Positions 11,756-24,560 are shown, counted from the first letter of the stretch. The stretch: DNA of 64,000 nt from Cochliopodium minus (GCA_024220525.1 JAMYWO010000152.1:32989-96988); one strand, 5' to 3'. The notes: generated by a model not told the origin, from the sequence alone. Numbers and translations: made by a program.

Positions 11756-14700
11756 TTGCTCCAATGCACTGTAGAGTACATCTACTTTGGGCTGAATAAA
11801 AGTTATTTTTTCTTGGAAAGATTCAATGAACAGCATGCTGGTTATTTTTTGGGAGAGCATAGGAATATCACAAATCACCAACAAAAATTGTTCAGGCTAT
11901 AAAAAAGAATTCAAAATATTAAAATTAAAAAAATATTAACATTAACTAATAAAAAATAAATAAGAAAAACATCTAAAATGAAAAAAAAATAAAAAATAAA
12001 TAAGAAAAACATAAACAAAAATAATATTAAATCAAAAATTAAAAATAAGTTAAAAAAAAATAAAACATTTTAAATGAAATGAAAAATAAAAAACATTAAA
12101 TAATGAACAACATTTTGAAGAAAAAAAAAAAAAATATTAAATAATGAAAAATAAAAAAAATAATTTTTTTTTTTTTTACTTGATCCAACATGGAGCTGTT
12201 TCCATCATTACTCTTGACATAGTTGGTCAAAGTGGTGACTTCTTCAGTAGTGGGGACATTTTCCAAAAGTTTGGACAAAGCCTCCGCATCCAAAACTTTG
12301 TTGTCCACGTTCAGAATGGCGTCTTTCACTTCCATGGCGGTCTTTTTGAAGCTTTTGATGAAGATGGAGAGACCCTTGGATCTTTTTGGGTCTAAGAGAG
12401 AAATGGCTTGTGGTTTGCTTTCTGTTTTGGTGACTGATGTGGGTTGTTTGGTTGCAGCAGCAAAAAAATTTTCGATTTCTTTAAAGTCTAGATCGATTTC
12501 TGCAAAAAAAAAATAATAAAATTAAAAATAATAATAAAATTAAAAATAATAAAATAATTAAAAAAAAAATGAAATATAAAAAAAAATAATAAATTAAATA
12601 TAAAAAAAATAATAAATTGAAAAATAATAAAATATGAATAAAAATAAATTAATATTGAACAAAAAAAGTAATATTGAATCAAAAATAAAAAAAATTTATA
12701 ATTAAAATCAAAAAATAAAATAAAAATAAAAATATCATAATAATGAAAAATAAAATAAAATTAAAAAAGTAAAAATCAAAATCAAAAGTTTTTTACGTTT
12801 TGGATCAGGATTGAGCTCATCAAAAATAGTATCTTTAGTTTGTCTTGGTTGCAACTTTGTCCAATTGAAAAGCTTAAGAGCTGTTGTTGCATTTTATGAA
12901 AAAGAGTGAGAAATTTATTGAAATGAATTTGGTTTTGAGAATTTTTTTTTTTTTTTGATTTTACCAACAGTTGGTTTTGGGATGTTCAACTCTTTCTTCT
13001 TTTGAGAAGTGGGCATAAGACCTAAAATTTTGAATTGTGAAAATGAAAACAATAAAAACAATAAAATGGAAAAAAAATTTGAGGATATACCAGGAGGAGG
13101 AGGGCCACCAATACCTGGGGGAGGAGGAGGGCCGCCAAAATCACCTGGAGGAGGTGGAGGAGGTCCGCCAAAATCACCTGGAGGAGGGGGAGGTGGTGGA
13201 CCGCCAAAATCACCTGGAGGAGGAGGTGGAGGAGGTCCGCCAAAGTCACCTGGAGGAGGAGGTGGAGGAGGCCCGCCAAAATCACCTGGAGGAGGTGGAG
13301 GAGGAGGCCCGCCAAAATCTTCGGATGGAGGAATAGGAGTGCTCTGGAATTCACCAGGTGGAGGTGGTGGTGGACCAAATGATTCGTTGGAAGTGCCCAC
13401 ATTCTTTTTCAAGCTTTGGATGGTTTCTTCTTTGACCAAAAGTTCCTTTTCCAAGTTTTTGATCTTCAAATCCAACTCCTCCACTTTCTTCTTCAGCTCC
13501 AATTCTCCTTTGTAAATATTTTCCATACTTGTGTTGTGAGTGGTTTGAGGGCCCTTTTCTTCGAGTTTCTTGATTTCGATTTCCAAGTTCTTGATCTGAA
13601 AAGAAAGGTTGTCATTCCTGTTCTTGAAATCAACTTCATGACGATTGTACTCATCAGTAAGATTAGAAATCTTTTCTTCTTTCGTTTTGAGCTCTTTCTC
13701 GAGGTGGCTGATAGTAGAATTGAGGAGGCCAACTTGTTGGTTGTCCTTGGAAGACATGGAGATGTTCAAACTGTTCTTGAGATCATGGATGGTCTCCTCC
13801 TTCTTGTTGAGTTCCACCTCGAGATCCTTGATCTTCAAAGAAAGCGAATCGATGTTGTTCAACATTTCCTTTTGTACGTTCTCGTCAATAGGAGGAGGTC
13901 TGTTGGAGCTGATGAACTCAAGATTCTTCAAATTTAGGTTCAAACCTTCAATCTCCTTGATCTTCTTCTCAATCTCCAAATCCTTTTCTTTGTTTTTTTC
14001 TATTCCCTCACTGAGTTGTACTTTGAGTTTCTCATAATCATCATTCTTGATTTCCAATTCGGCCTGGAGTTTATCTACGTCTCCCAAACTCATCAAAGAC
14101 AAAGTGATACCCTCTCCTATGTCTATCTTATCTTTTACAGTGGTGAGTTGTTTTGTCAACTTCTCATGACACTCCCATATCTTGAGTCCATTGTTGGTGT
14201 CGGTAGGAAAGAAGATGAGACTTTGCATAACAGAGTTGAAAAGAGATTTTATTTGGTAAAAAGATCCGATCTTCATCATCAAAGTCTCAAACAGTTTGCT
14301 TTCGTTATTTTTGTCGTTTTCGGAGATTACAGGCAATATTTCGTTTAGTTCCTCGTTATCCGCCGTTTCATCTTCTCTAAAATTCTTTAGTTGGAGCATG
14401 AAATCTTGGTCGTTTTTCATTTTAGTTTCTAATTCATTCAAAACTTGTTTGATCCCCAATCTTAAAAAACTTTGTCTTATTCCTATTCTAACGTCTATCT
14501 CATCAGGATCATTAATGAGTGAATTAATTAGAATAAGTAATGATGTTTTTGCTTCTAATTTTGGATCATTCTAAAAATAAATGTTTTAAATGGAAAATTT
14601 TTAATTGAATTAATTTTTTTTTGAAAAAAAATTACCTTCAATATTTCTACAAGCCCAATGAACAATACTTTCTCTTTATTTATGTACTTGAAATATTCGA

Positions 14701-15937
14701 ATGCACGAAGAATATCCGCATGGTGACCAATGGAAATTGTAATTGAAAAGATCTAATAAAGAATTGATAATCTTTTACATAAAAAAAAAAAAATGTTTAT
14801 AAAAAACTTACAACAAATATTTCGTTTTGTATTTTAGGTTCACTCAACGAAATGAAAATAATGAGAGATCTATTTTTTTATTTTGTGGAAATATTATAAA
14901 TAAAGGATCTTGGGAATTAAATTTTGGAGTTGATAATAATGAAAATTTTTTGTTAGAACAAGATATTGTCGATCTAATTTTATTAAAATTAGATCTCAAC
15001 ATAAGATACTGTATTATTGATTAATGAGATCCAAACAATCATATTATCATTTCTATGTTTATGATTATTTTTCAATAACAAATTTTCAGTTTTTAATTAT
15101 TTTTATAAAAGAAAACTTTTATTTTACTTGAAGATATCTTGATGAAGATCGATTATCAATTCTAGAGATGATTTATTGGACATTATTATCTTCATTATCA
15201 TCAAGCATTCGTGGAAGATCTCCAGCAATTTATCTGTTTTGATAGATAATTTGAATATTTTATCGCATATCCTTATTAGATGTTTGAATCCATCATTCTT
15301 TATGAACACCTCTATCCATATATGTGGTTGTGAGCAGACTGCTTTTTTCAAATCTGAAATGATCAAGAGATCTGGCAATGTCTCACTTATTTTCAAAAGA
15401 TAATAATATGGTGTATTCTTTGTTTTTCCATGTTTATCACTTTTATATTGTTTGACCTAAAAAAAATTAAAAGAATGGTGAGATAAATTTGATAGGGGAT
15501 ATTTAAAATTGTTATAAAAAATTTTGTTTACCAATTCCTTCTTTTTCTGGATTATTTGTTGTTTTGAATATATGTTTGATTATTCAGTTATGTTTGAAAA
15601 TAAATTTTTTTTTGTTTGAGAGATAGAATGCAGGAATAAATAATTTAAAAATATATTCGTTTTTTGTCAAAAATAGAAAAGAAAATATGGAAAAAATATT
15701 TTATATGATACTCACTTTTTCATATTCAGTGATCAATGTCCATTTTTGATTGGCAGATGTTTTTCTATATATATATTTTAAAGTTAAATCATTAAGTGTT
15801 ATATTTGATGGATTTTACTTTGCCATATCCTCAAGACTGGTTTGAGTATATCCATATTCAATCATGATATGCATGAATTTGTCATCTAATTCTTCTGGCT
15901 TTATTTTTGATAGTTTTTTGTTGGTTTTGCTTTTCAT
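11756..15937 (-). CDS. Diaphanous-type formin, C-terminal FH2 half missing
   Basis: Actin nucleator and elongator. Exons 15819-15937, 15716-15764, 15128-15456, 14812-14869, 14636-14752, 13091-14570, 12965-13021, 12797-12880, 12180-12499 and 11756-11896; all phases match, giving about 918 residues. The N-terminal GBD/FH3 region starts with PEELDDKFMHIM and includes SFLRLGIKQVL. A long coiled coil follows, then a proline-rich FH1 with tandem PPPPPPPGDFGG-type repeats (profilin-binding). FH2 starts with LFNWTKLQP and continues through ISLLDPKRSKGLSIF, VPTTEEV and PEQFLLVICDIPML. The reading stops after the exon ending ALEQ; roughly the last two-thirds of FH2 and any DAD are missing next to the N at 11639. 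A formin 3' fragment occurs at the right edge of the window. Confidence 0.93.
13095..13380. repeat. FH1 polyproline tandem repeat
   Basis: Imperfect 33-36-base repeat units, purine-rich GGAGGAGGTGG and CCAAAATCACCT on the plus strand, encode about six GDFGGPP(P)n units of the formin on the minus strand. Such arrays change length readily and generate long spurious open frames on the plus strand. Confidence 0.85.
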
Positions 15938-16199
15938 TTTTTTTTTTTTGATTTTTTCTTCAAATCTTTTTTTGATGGATTAAATTGAATTGAAGCAAAA
16001 CAAATATTGAACTTTTTTGGTAAATTGACATTCGATTATTTCCTTAAATACACTCAAATTTCTCAAATGAAACAAAACAATTTATTCTTGAGTTTGTTCT
16101 TGTTTCAAAATATTTCAAGAAAATTGCATCTAAACTTTCAAAATATCTTCTTCACTATATTATTCAACTTTCTTTCATTTTAAAATTAATAAATAAAAT
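15938..16199. promoter_or_regulatory. Upstream region of the formin gene
   Basis: This AT-rich sequence lies upstream of the minus-strand formin start at 15937, which is preceded on its own strand by a run of A. It presumably holds the formin promoter. No specific element was recognised. Confidence 0.35.
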
Positions 16200-16600
16200 A
16201 TTAAAAACATGATAAGGAACAAGTATCAGCAATGGACACAATTTTTATTTTATTGTTTAATTAAATCTTGACTTTAACTAATTAAATAAGATAATGGGTG
16301 AAATCACAATGTGGGATACAATATGAAGCGTAGAGTGCCCTACCAAGAAGAGAAAGACCAGCAGATGTTAAATTAATGGTTTGTTGCCCGGAAACTACCT
16401 CAACGTTGATGTTACGTCATATACCCCTATCAAACATTAATAACAACAAAAATTTACTCAGATCGGAGAAGCGAAGATGAAGAAATTACAAAGATTTGTC
16501 TAAGGGAAAATGACATGATTCGCAGGAATTACTTTGGAGTATAGCAAGGAAAGTTATTGGCCAACTAGCAAATAAATATTGAAGAAGATAATTGATTGAA
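16200..16600 (+). pseudogene. RCC1-repeat remnant
   Basis: Residues resembling an RCC1 blade can be read in pieces: ISNGH near 16225, then after a short AT-rich (intron-like) gap DNG followed by a stop and NVGYN near 16300. The pattern of exon, intron and exon matches the better-preserved copy at 16875-17299 (atcagcagtgga... then gataatgg...). Stops and frame changes show it is decayed. The sequence 16320-16440 is less AT-rich than its surroundings and shows no clear product. Confidence 0.4.
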
Positions 16601-16874
16601 ACAATAATAATTATCAAATAAAATTGTTCTTAATTCCTCATCCAATCTACTAACCAAAAGGTGAAGAACAGTATGTTATAGTGATGAACATCTTATAACA
16701 CCCAGAAACAATTCGTGTTAAAGATAATCATGGATAAAATGAATAATAATTTTTCACATGTCAAAATTTTAACTTTGTTGCATATAAATTAATTGCTAAC
16801 AAAATTTATTTGTTGTAAAATTTTGAACATCTAAATAATAAATATATATAAAATATATTAAAAATAATAAAAAA
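16600..16874. other. Intergenic sequence
   Basis: No coding evidence. A seven-base perfect inverted repeat, TGTTATA...TATAACA, occurs at about 16673-16699; its meaning is unknown. Confidence 0.3.
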
Positions 16875-17299
16875 ATGAAAAAGATCAGCAGTGGATACAA
16901 TTCAGACCATCTCTTATTTTATTGTTGTAAATCTTAATTATTTAATTATTATTTTCTTATACAAATAAAGATAATGGAGATTTATATGGAATAGGAGATA
17001 ATTACTTTGGTGAATTAGGAATTGGAAAAGATATAAAACGAAAGATAAACCAATTTTATTGAAAAATGATCAAAATATAAAATCAATTTGTTTGGGATAT
17101 TTCTATTCTTTCTTCTTCTATAAAAATGGAGATTTATTTTCATTTGGATGTAATGATTATGGGCAATTAGGAATAGGAAATTATGAAAATCAATTTGAAC
17201 CAGTATTGGTGATGAATGATTCAACAATCAAATTAATTTCATGTGGNAGTTCAAACCAAATTTGTCTTTTTGAGTTGAAAATATTTGGTTGTCTTTAGT
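16875..17299 (+). pseudogene. Short RCC1-like gene with a frameshift
   Basis: RCC1 proteins form seven-bladed propellers, often acting as guanine exchange factors or scaffolds. After ATG at 16875 the frame gives KKISSGYNSDHLLF, an intron (about 16924-16970), then NGDLYGIGDNYFGELGIG. A one-base shift near 17040 is needed to continue with KPILLKNDQNIKSICLG, NGDLFSFGCNDYGQLGIG and LISCGSSNQICLF; the frame ends at 17299. An N lies at 17247. At about 125 residues it would hold only two or three blades against the usual seven, so this is a fragment. It converges on the minus-strand RCC1-like gene at 17395-18488. Confidence 0.6.
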
Positions 17300-17394
17300 A
17301 AGGAATACCGCGTAATAGCTAAATAAATTATTTTAATAAAAAATTTCATTTTAAATTTTAAAAAGAAAAATAAAACGTGAAAGCTTTTTTGTTA

Positions 17395-18488
17395 CTATCC
17401 ACATGCAATAGATCTAATTTCCTAAAAAATCAAAATTTTTATTTATTTTTATTTATTTTTTTTTGTTACCATTCCTTTTAGCGATTCCATTTCGATGGGT
17501 GTTGATGAAAAATTTTCTTGAATTCCAAAATTTTCTAAAAAAAAAAAATAATGGAAAAAAAACCATAATAATAAAAAATAAATATCAATAAGAAAAAAAA
17601 ATAAATATCAATAAGAAAAAGAAAATTAAAAATAAAGTTTAATAAAAAATAAAGATGTAAAATTAAAATATTAAAATAAAGTTACTTATATTTCCTATTG
17701 CAAAGAATTGATTTTCAGAAGTTTTGAAAATCGCATAATCGAAGCCACAAGAAATATCAATAACTTTTCCATTCCAAGTAGGATTCACTTTTATAATTCC
17801 ATCAGTTTTAGAGTTGAATGTGTCGTCTCCTTGACCCCAATAAAAGACTCCTTTCTCTGTTAGTACGTATGTATTTCTGTATGAATGGTTCAAACATAAA
17901 ATTTCTTCTCCTATTTCAATTCAAAAATTTTAACAAATTTTCATTTGTAAACATTTTATTTTTGAAAACATTTTTTATTTTTAACAATTTTAAATATTTT
18001 CAAATTTTTATTTGTTTTTTTATTTACCATCTATTTCTTCATTTTTGATTGGAGTGCAAAAATTGAATTTTTTTTCTTTTTCTTCTTTTCTGACTTTTTT
18101 TTTAATTATGAATTCAATCTAATTTGATATTATTTTGAAAAAACTTTTTACTTTGTCCATAATCATTGTTCCCGAATTGATAGAATGATTTTTTACCACT
18201 CTTTTTATCAACTAAATTAAAAAATTAGAAAAAATTGGAAAATTATATAAATACCATAAAGTAAATCAATTATTGAGTTTATAAATTGGATTTTGTTATG
18301 AATAAGAATGAAAATAAAGACCAAATTTTTATTTTTTGTGTGGGGAGATATTTTATATTTGATTGTTGAAATATTGTTTTGAGAGTAATTTTTATTTTTG
18401 ATGGTATTTTTTCTAATTTACCAAGAATTACAGATTGATGATATGAGAAACCAGAAAAAGTTTTTATCTCAATTTCTTTCTCTTCCAT
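17395..18488 (-). CDS. RCC1-like protein, C-terminus possibly broken
   Basis: Start MEEKEIEIKTFSGFSYHQSVIL at 18488 has the beginning of an RCC1 blade. Later exons give FYQFGNNDYGQ (about 18160-18220), FNFCTPIKNEEID (about 18028-18090), then CLNHSYRNTYVLTEKG, VFYWGQGDD, VIDISCGFDYAIF and FFAIGNI (17691-17911). The next exon has NFGIQENFSSTPIEM (about 17465-17530), followed by EIRSIACG. A TAG at 17395-17397 ends the frame in the middle of a blade; skipping one base would give SNKKAF and extend to about 17358. The exon following the start is not fully resolved. Only three or four blades are visible, so it may be a small RCC1 protein or a decaying gene. Confidence 0.65.
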
Positions 18489-18928
18489 TTTTTTATTATT
18501 AATTTTTTATTATTTTTATTTATTAAATTAATTATTCAATTAAATTTTGAAATTCTCCTCTTTTCAGGAAAGAAAAACATGGAATATTTTGGGGTTTGGT
18601 CAAAGCAATCTCATCTTAATTTCTCAAAAACATTAATTAAATTTTTTTTTATTTTTTAATTTTTATTTTTATTTATTCAAAAAGTCTATATTTTTTATTT
18701 TATTCAAGAAGAAACTTTATTATTTCAAACTTAATCACTTTTGGAATTTTGAAATGAATCTTCTCTTTGTCCATCAATATTTCTTTGCGAATTCAAAAAG
18801 TTTTTGGATTAAAGAAATTTCTTTCTAGTAAAAAAAAGAAAATAATATCTCCTTATTTCTAAGAATAATAAATTTCTGATCTGAAAAAAAAAAATTCTTT
18901 TTTTTTATTAAATTTTTTTTTAAAACTT
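18489..18928. other. Intergenic sequence between RCC1-like gene and COQ2
   Basis: AT-rich spacer of about 440 bases. It holds the upstream region of the RCC1-like gene and the presumed 3' untranslated region of COQ2, both on the minus strand. No further gene was recognised. Confidence 0.5.
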
Positions 18929-20984
18929 TTAAATTTGATGAATATTTTGATTGGAAGAATGATGAAAAAAAGAAGAACCCTCTTCGTTGAAATAGTTGTA
19001 CAAATTGCCCAAAAAAATGGAAGTCAAAATGATCATTCCAAAGTGATGGTTTGAGAAGAAAAACTTGGAGCAGCTTTTGGGATCGTGGATGTCCACTTTC
19101 TTGATTTGCCAGGCGAGATGAGATGCACCTGCGAGTATTCCCATATAAAAGGGCCATGATTGCCCAACAAGAGAACCACAAGTAAGAAGTCCTTTATCCA
19201 AAAAAAAAAACAATAAAAAAAAAATGACAAACAGTTTTACAAAAGAAAAAATGAAGAAAATAAAAAAAAATAAATTCAAGAAAAAATTATTTAACGAAAA
19301 TATTATCAAATAAAATAAATACGAAAATAATACCAAATAAAATTAACAAATAAAATAAAAAATAAATAAATTATTTAAAAAAATATTTTTTTACCAATTA
19401 TTGTTGCTGAACTAAAAAAAGATAAATATTGTTTTGTCTTTTCACCAAAATGTAAAGCAGTGGACTTTACACCTATCATTGTGTCGTCAGATTTGTCTTG
19501 GTGAGCGTAGATGGTGTCGTAGTGTATTGTCCAAAAGAGGCAAGAAGCGTACAAAATGACTGGTGTTATTTGATCTATGCTTCCGATCATGGAAGACCTA
19601 AAAATGAAAATAATTAAAATTAAATTAAAACCAAATTTAAATTAACATGAAATAATTAATTAAAATATAATTTAAATTAACATGGAAATAATTTTATTTT
19701 ATAAATCTAAATAAATTATTTTTTAATAAAATTTTAGAAATAAAATAGGTAAAAATAAATCTAAGAAATAAATAAATTTTTCAAATCAAATTAAATTTTA
19801 AAATAAAAATAAACAATATATTTATTTTTAAAAAATATTATTAAAAATATTTCTCACCATCCCATCAAAGCACCCCAATTAAAAGTAAACCCCAAAAAAG
19901 CCTGAGGCCAGTTAGTGATTCTTTTCATCAAAGGATAAACAACAACCAAACCAACAGAAGAAGCTCCCAGCAAAATGGTGTACTCGTTTAAAGTGAGAAG
20001 AACGGCGAGAGCCCCAGCAAAGTTCAACGCTAAGAACTTGACTGCCTCTCTCACTTTTATTTTCCCGCTTGCTATTGGTCTTGTTTTGGTTCTTTCTACC
20101 TTTGAATCAAAGTCTCTGTCCCATATGTCGTTAACTTTTTTTTTTAGAAAAAAAAAATTTAAATTATTATTTTTAATAATAAAATAATATTTTTTATTCC
20201 AATACTTTTTTTTTAAAAAACATTGTTCTAGTTTTTTTAAGGATTTATTATCAAAATTTTTAAATTAATATTTAAATTTATTTCCAGTTTTGTTTAAAAT
20301 TAAATTTAAAACTAAATTTACTTTATTTTATTTTATGATTATCACAAAAAATTAGTTTTTTAAAACATTATTTCTTTTCTTTTAATAATTATTTTTTTTT
20401 TATTTTTATTTTTATTTTAATAATTATTTTAATTTTAATTTTAATTATTTTTGAAAGAAATATATTTTTGATTTACTTATACATCCTGCTCCTCTCATCA
20501 AGAAAGCACCCAATCCAAAAATCCCAAAATATACAGGATTAGGCATCACAGACATCGACGAGCAACATGCGAGCATCAATCCCCAATACCCAGGATACAG
20601 CACCAGATAGGTGCCTATCGGTCTATCCATCCTGATCAATTTCAAATAGGGTTTGATATCATCGCTGATCCTATCTGTTCTATCGAGCCATGTTTGATCT
20701 GAAGGCATTATCACTTTGATATTTTTATTTGAGACATCTTGATGGGAGAGATGATCATATCCTGATTTATTATCATCAAATGATCTATTATCATCTTTTG
20801 GTGATATATCTGCATTTATGGATTTCGTGATGGAGAAATATCTTTGATTGGAAATATTGTCGTTGAAATTATATGAATTTGTATTGAGGGAAATCAATTT
20901 GATAGGTTGATTAATATGAGAAAATATAGATGAAGATCTCCCAAATAAAGTCTTCTTGAAAAATAATTTCTTTGAAAGTTTCAT
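18929..20984 (-). CDS. coq2: 4-hydroxybenzoate polyprenyltransferase (COQ2)
   Basis: Attaches the polyprenyl tail to 4-hydroxybenzoate in ubiquinone synthesis at the mitochondrial inner membrane. Exons 20477-20984, 19858-20134, 19395-19597 and 18929-19191 give 416 residues with matching phases. The first 100 or so residues are Ser/Asn/Lys-rich and look like a mitochondrial targeting extension. The UbiA core starts with YLKLIRMDRPIGTYLVLYPG. The first Asp-rich site is NDIWDRDFDSKVERTKTRPI, the second YDTIYAHQDKSDD. These are the Mg-diphosphate-binding motifs of the family, both intact, and several hydrophobic spans are present. The last exon ends with a His/Ser-rich tail. COQ2 implies a ubiquinone-using mitochondrion. 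Confidence 0.95.
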
Positions 20985-21118
20985 TTTTATTTTTTTTTTA
21001 TTTTTTTTTTTATTTTATTATATAATAATTAAAAAAAAAGATTTGAACTTTTTTGATTTATTTTTTATTTTTTATTTTTAATTTGTACATTTTTTTTCTT
21101 TTCTAATTTTTTGTTTGG

Positions 21119-24100
21119 TCAGTTGTTTTCTTCCATTTCACCATTTGATTTGAAAAGATTTTCCAAGTTTTTGTAGTTAATTTTAGAAGACATCCTCTTG
21201 TTCTCTTTCAAAACATTTACTGCAACATCTATATTCAAAAATGTCATAAATAAAATTAAAAATAGAAAAATAAAAAAATAAAAAAATATAAATGTTGAAT
21301 AAAATAAAAATAATTTAATAATTAATAAATTAAAAATCAAAAATAAAATTAAAAATAAAAAAATTGTTTGAATTTTTTAAAGTAAAATAAATTCAATAAA
21401 ATTATTAAAATAAATTAAAATAAAAAAAAAATAAGAAGAAAAATAATTTAATAAGAATTAATATTAAATCTTTAAAAATAAATAAAATAAAAATAAATTT
21501 CATTTTATTTACCTTCTCCAGATTTCGCTTTTTTCTTTCTTTTTGAAGTTTGGCTCCTTTTCCTTTTTCTCGCCAATTCTGGATTCTCTTCCTCTAGCCT
21601 CTTCCTTTCTTCATACTCCAAATACCACTCCCTGTTGTCTTCCATCCAAATGTGGCTCTTGATTTTGGTTTCTTCCTCGCTCAAAAGATATCTAAAAAAA
21701 TAAAATAAATAAAAAATAAAAATAAATAAATAATAAAAAATAAATTAAAAAATAAAAAATAAAAAATAAATAAAAATATAAAAAAAATAAAAAATGAAAA
21801 AATATTAAAATAAATAAAATATAATAAAAAATAAAAATTAAACAAAAAATATTGAATACTCTTCTATTTCTTCAAGGAGAATGTCATCTAGATTGCTGAA
21901 ACAAGGATCCAAAGGCTCCACAACCCTGACCTCCTCACCATCCTCAGTGAGATCCATCTTGCCAGCCAAAAGAGAATCAGAATCGACCTTGAGATCCACA
22001 CCAACCTCAACACCGACACCAACCTCACCCTTGACCTCCACCTTGACAGACTCACCAGGATCACTAAAAGAAGGCTCGAAATTGTCCCATTTCATGCGGG
22101 CCTCCTTGAAATACTCGTCCTCCTTGATCTCCTCCTCCTCCAAAAGCTCCCTCAACCTCTTGTTCTGTTGATCGAACAAAAGCAGAAAGTTGTTGCAAGC
22201 GGAATTATCTTTTTCCTTGTCGTTTTCTTCATCGGTGTTCAAGATGTCTTTGTTGTTCAAATCATTTTCTTTGTCGGTGTTGTTTAAGATCTCCCTTTGC
22301 GCCTCCTTCATCTCCTTGAGAAAGTCTATCGCTTCTTCCATCTCGTTGTTATCGTTGCTGCCCGTTTTCAGGATGGTGTCAAGATCGATCTTAGTCTCCT
22401 CCACCTCCTCCCCTTCCTCGTCCTTTCTTTCCAACTCCTTCTCCAACTCGCTCTCAAACTTCCTTTGCATTTCTTTCGGAACCTCACTCTCACCATCCTT
22501 TTCCATCTCTTTTACTTTAGTTTCTTTATTTTTCAACTTTTCTTTTTTGTTTGTATTATTTCCACTTTCTTTCTCTTTTTCTTTCTCTTTCTCTTTCTCT
22601 TTCTCTTTCTCTTTCTCTTTTTCTTTTCCCTTTGTTTTTTCATTTGTTTTCTTTTTTAAGGGAGTGGTTTTTTTTGGAGTTTTTTTCTTCGAAGATTTTT
22701 TTGCTTTCTCGTTTTTCTCTTTACAAAGAATGATTTATTTAAATGAAAATGTGAATTGTTAAAAGAGAGATTATTACTTGGAGGGGTGGGTTTCGAAGGA
22801 GTGGAAGGGTTCACGAATGAAGGCGGTTCTCTAGAAGGAAGTTTAAAAATATCCACATTAATAAACTCATTAAAAGTTAGTTTAGCTACTTCAGTTTCTG
22901 AAAATTCGACTAAAAAGAAAAATAAAAAAATAAAAAAATAAAATTATTTAAAATATAAAAATAAAAAATTTAAAAAAAAATTTAAAATGATAAAAAATAA
23001 ATCAAGATAAAAAAGTTAAAAATAAAAATAAAAAAAAATTCCATTTATTTTTACCTAATCTTCTTTTTAATGTCAGTTCACTTATTTTGACAATTTTAAT
23101 TACATCCACTCTTGTTCGGTTGAACCCATGAAATCTGGATGCAATCAACAAAGCAGCTCCACAAACACCCATGGGACTTCTACCAATGTGTATCCAATCT
23201 CCTTTCATTCTCTTGATCAATATCATCGCAGTTAAAACAATATCTTGTGTTTTTGTACCAAACTTTTTAAAATTAAAAAATAAAATAAATTAAAAAAATA
23301 AAAAAAAAAAAAAATTGAAAAGATAAAATTCAATCAAAAAAAAAAAAAAAGATTAATATTCCAAAATTATTAATTGTTTAAATAAATGAAATAAAAAATT
23401 CAAAAATTTTCTTTATTAAAATAATTACTTTTAATGAGTTAGCAAATCTTTGAACGAACCATGAAGGGTCTATGACAGGCAACACAAAGCTTTTGTCAAG
23501 CTTCAACCTCTTCATCAGCTTGAGATAAGTGGCTCCCACTTCAAACACGTTAGTTCTCAACATAGTAGAGAAATCTATCAACAAGTGTTGGTCTCCCTCC
23601 ATCCTACAAGCGATGTAAATACACGCAGCTATAACATACTCGGTTCTCCTTCCTATTAATGTGTAAAAGAAAATAAAAAATTAATTTTTTTAATAATTTA
23701 TCTTTTTAATAATTTATTTTAAATTTATTTTTTAGTTTTTAATTTTTTTTTTACCTTTAAGAAAGTTTTCGTTCACTGCTAATTCTAAAATGGATACTGC
23801 TCTTTTTGAAACTTTTTTGTTCAATCTCATCGTCAAAGATTGTCTTGTGATTTCCAATTTTCCTTTTCATGTTATACAATGTAAAAAAATTTTTAAGATG
23901 AGCAGAATATCCATTAAAATTCATTTGAGTTGATATAAACTCAATAGGGTATCAATATCTCAGTTCATTCTTAATTTTAATTGAAGATTATGCAATTTTA
24001 TATCATTCCATCAAACTTATGATTCATGACATTTATCAAATTATTTTACGATTATACTCAAAATTAATTTATCTGATTAATTAAAATTATACTTTTATAT

Positions 24101-24341
24101 CCATTTCAAATTAATTTATACCTTTCGCCATTGCTTGTTCTTTGTTCATTGTATTATTTCTTAATGATGTAAATGGTCCAAATGTTGTACCAATCACTCT
24201 ATTATTCGAATCGAATTCTATTTGTGTGGATAATGATCCTTCTTCCAATACATAACCACATTCATCACATACTACCCTAGTATCACTGTAATCTATATTA
24301 TTACTTCCACAGAATTTACATTCCATGATTTTTTTCATCAT
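21119..24341 (-). CDS. brf1: TFIIIB subunit BRF1
   Basis: TFIIB-related factor that recruits RNA polymerase III to tRNA and 5S genes together with TBP. Exons 24122-24341, 23755-23862, 23429-23652, 23055-23262, 22778-22909, 21860-22718, 21513-21691 and 21119-21228 give 679 residues in phase. The N-terminal zinc ribbon has CKFCGSNN and CDECGYVLEEG. The first cyclin fold contains GRRTEYVIAACIYIACRMEG; the second contains MKGDWIHIGRSPMGVCGAA. The segment NEFINVDIFKL resembles the family's post-cyclin region. A long Lys/Glu-rich linker with a (KE)n tract follows. Then comes LLSEEETKIKSHIWMEDN, matching conserved homology block II, and finally SSKINYKNLENL. The first cyclin repeat has a compact exon (108 bases). 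Confidence 0.95.
22565..22628. repeat. brf1: CTTTCT hexanucleotide microsatellite in BRF1
   Basis: About nine copies of a six-base CTTTCT-type unit on the plus strand encode alternating Lys-Glu on the minus strand within the BRF1 linker. The array is likely to vary in length between strains. Confidence 0.85.
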
Positions 24342-24560
24342 TTTCGAGCGAGATATATTTTATATACGTATTGATAGTGATGATTGGAAATATATATTGT
24401 TTTTATTTCTTTTTCTCTTGTCTTGTTTTGTTTTCAAAGAATTAAATTATCAGGGAAAAATTTGAGAATTATGATGTTAATACTAATTTTCTTCACTGAT
24501 ATAATTATAAATTTTTTTCGAATTTTTTTATTATTTTATTTTGTTAAATTTATCAAAAAA
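24342..24560. promoter_or_regulatory. Divergent promoter region, BRF1 / FZL-like GTPase
   Basis: About 220 bases separate the start codons of two divergently transcribed genes, so the promoters of both probably lie here. It is T/A-rich. An A-run precedes the ATG at 24561. No specific element was recognised. Confidence 0.45.

Noticed and set aside
13009-13515. Glycine-rich plus-strand open frame of 168 residues
   Set aside because: It is the antisense of the formin FH1 polyproline repeat; the minus strand has the phase-consistent formin model.
14827-15024. Plus-strand frame of 65 residues inside the formin locus
   Set aside because: It covers a formin intron and one exon in antisense; the exon 14812-14869 fits FH3 on the minus strand.
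22190-22762. Ser/Phe-rich plus-strand open frames
   Set aside because: Antisense of the Lys/Glu-rich BRF1 linker; no domain and no splice context.
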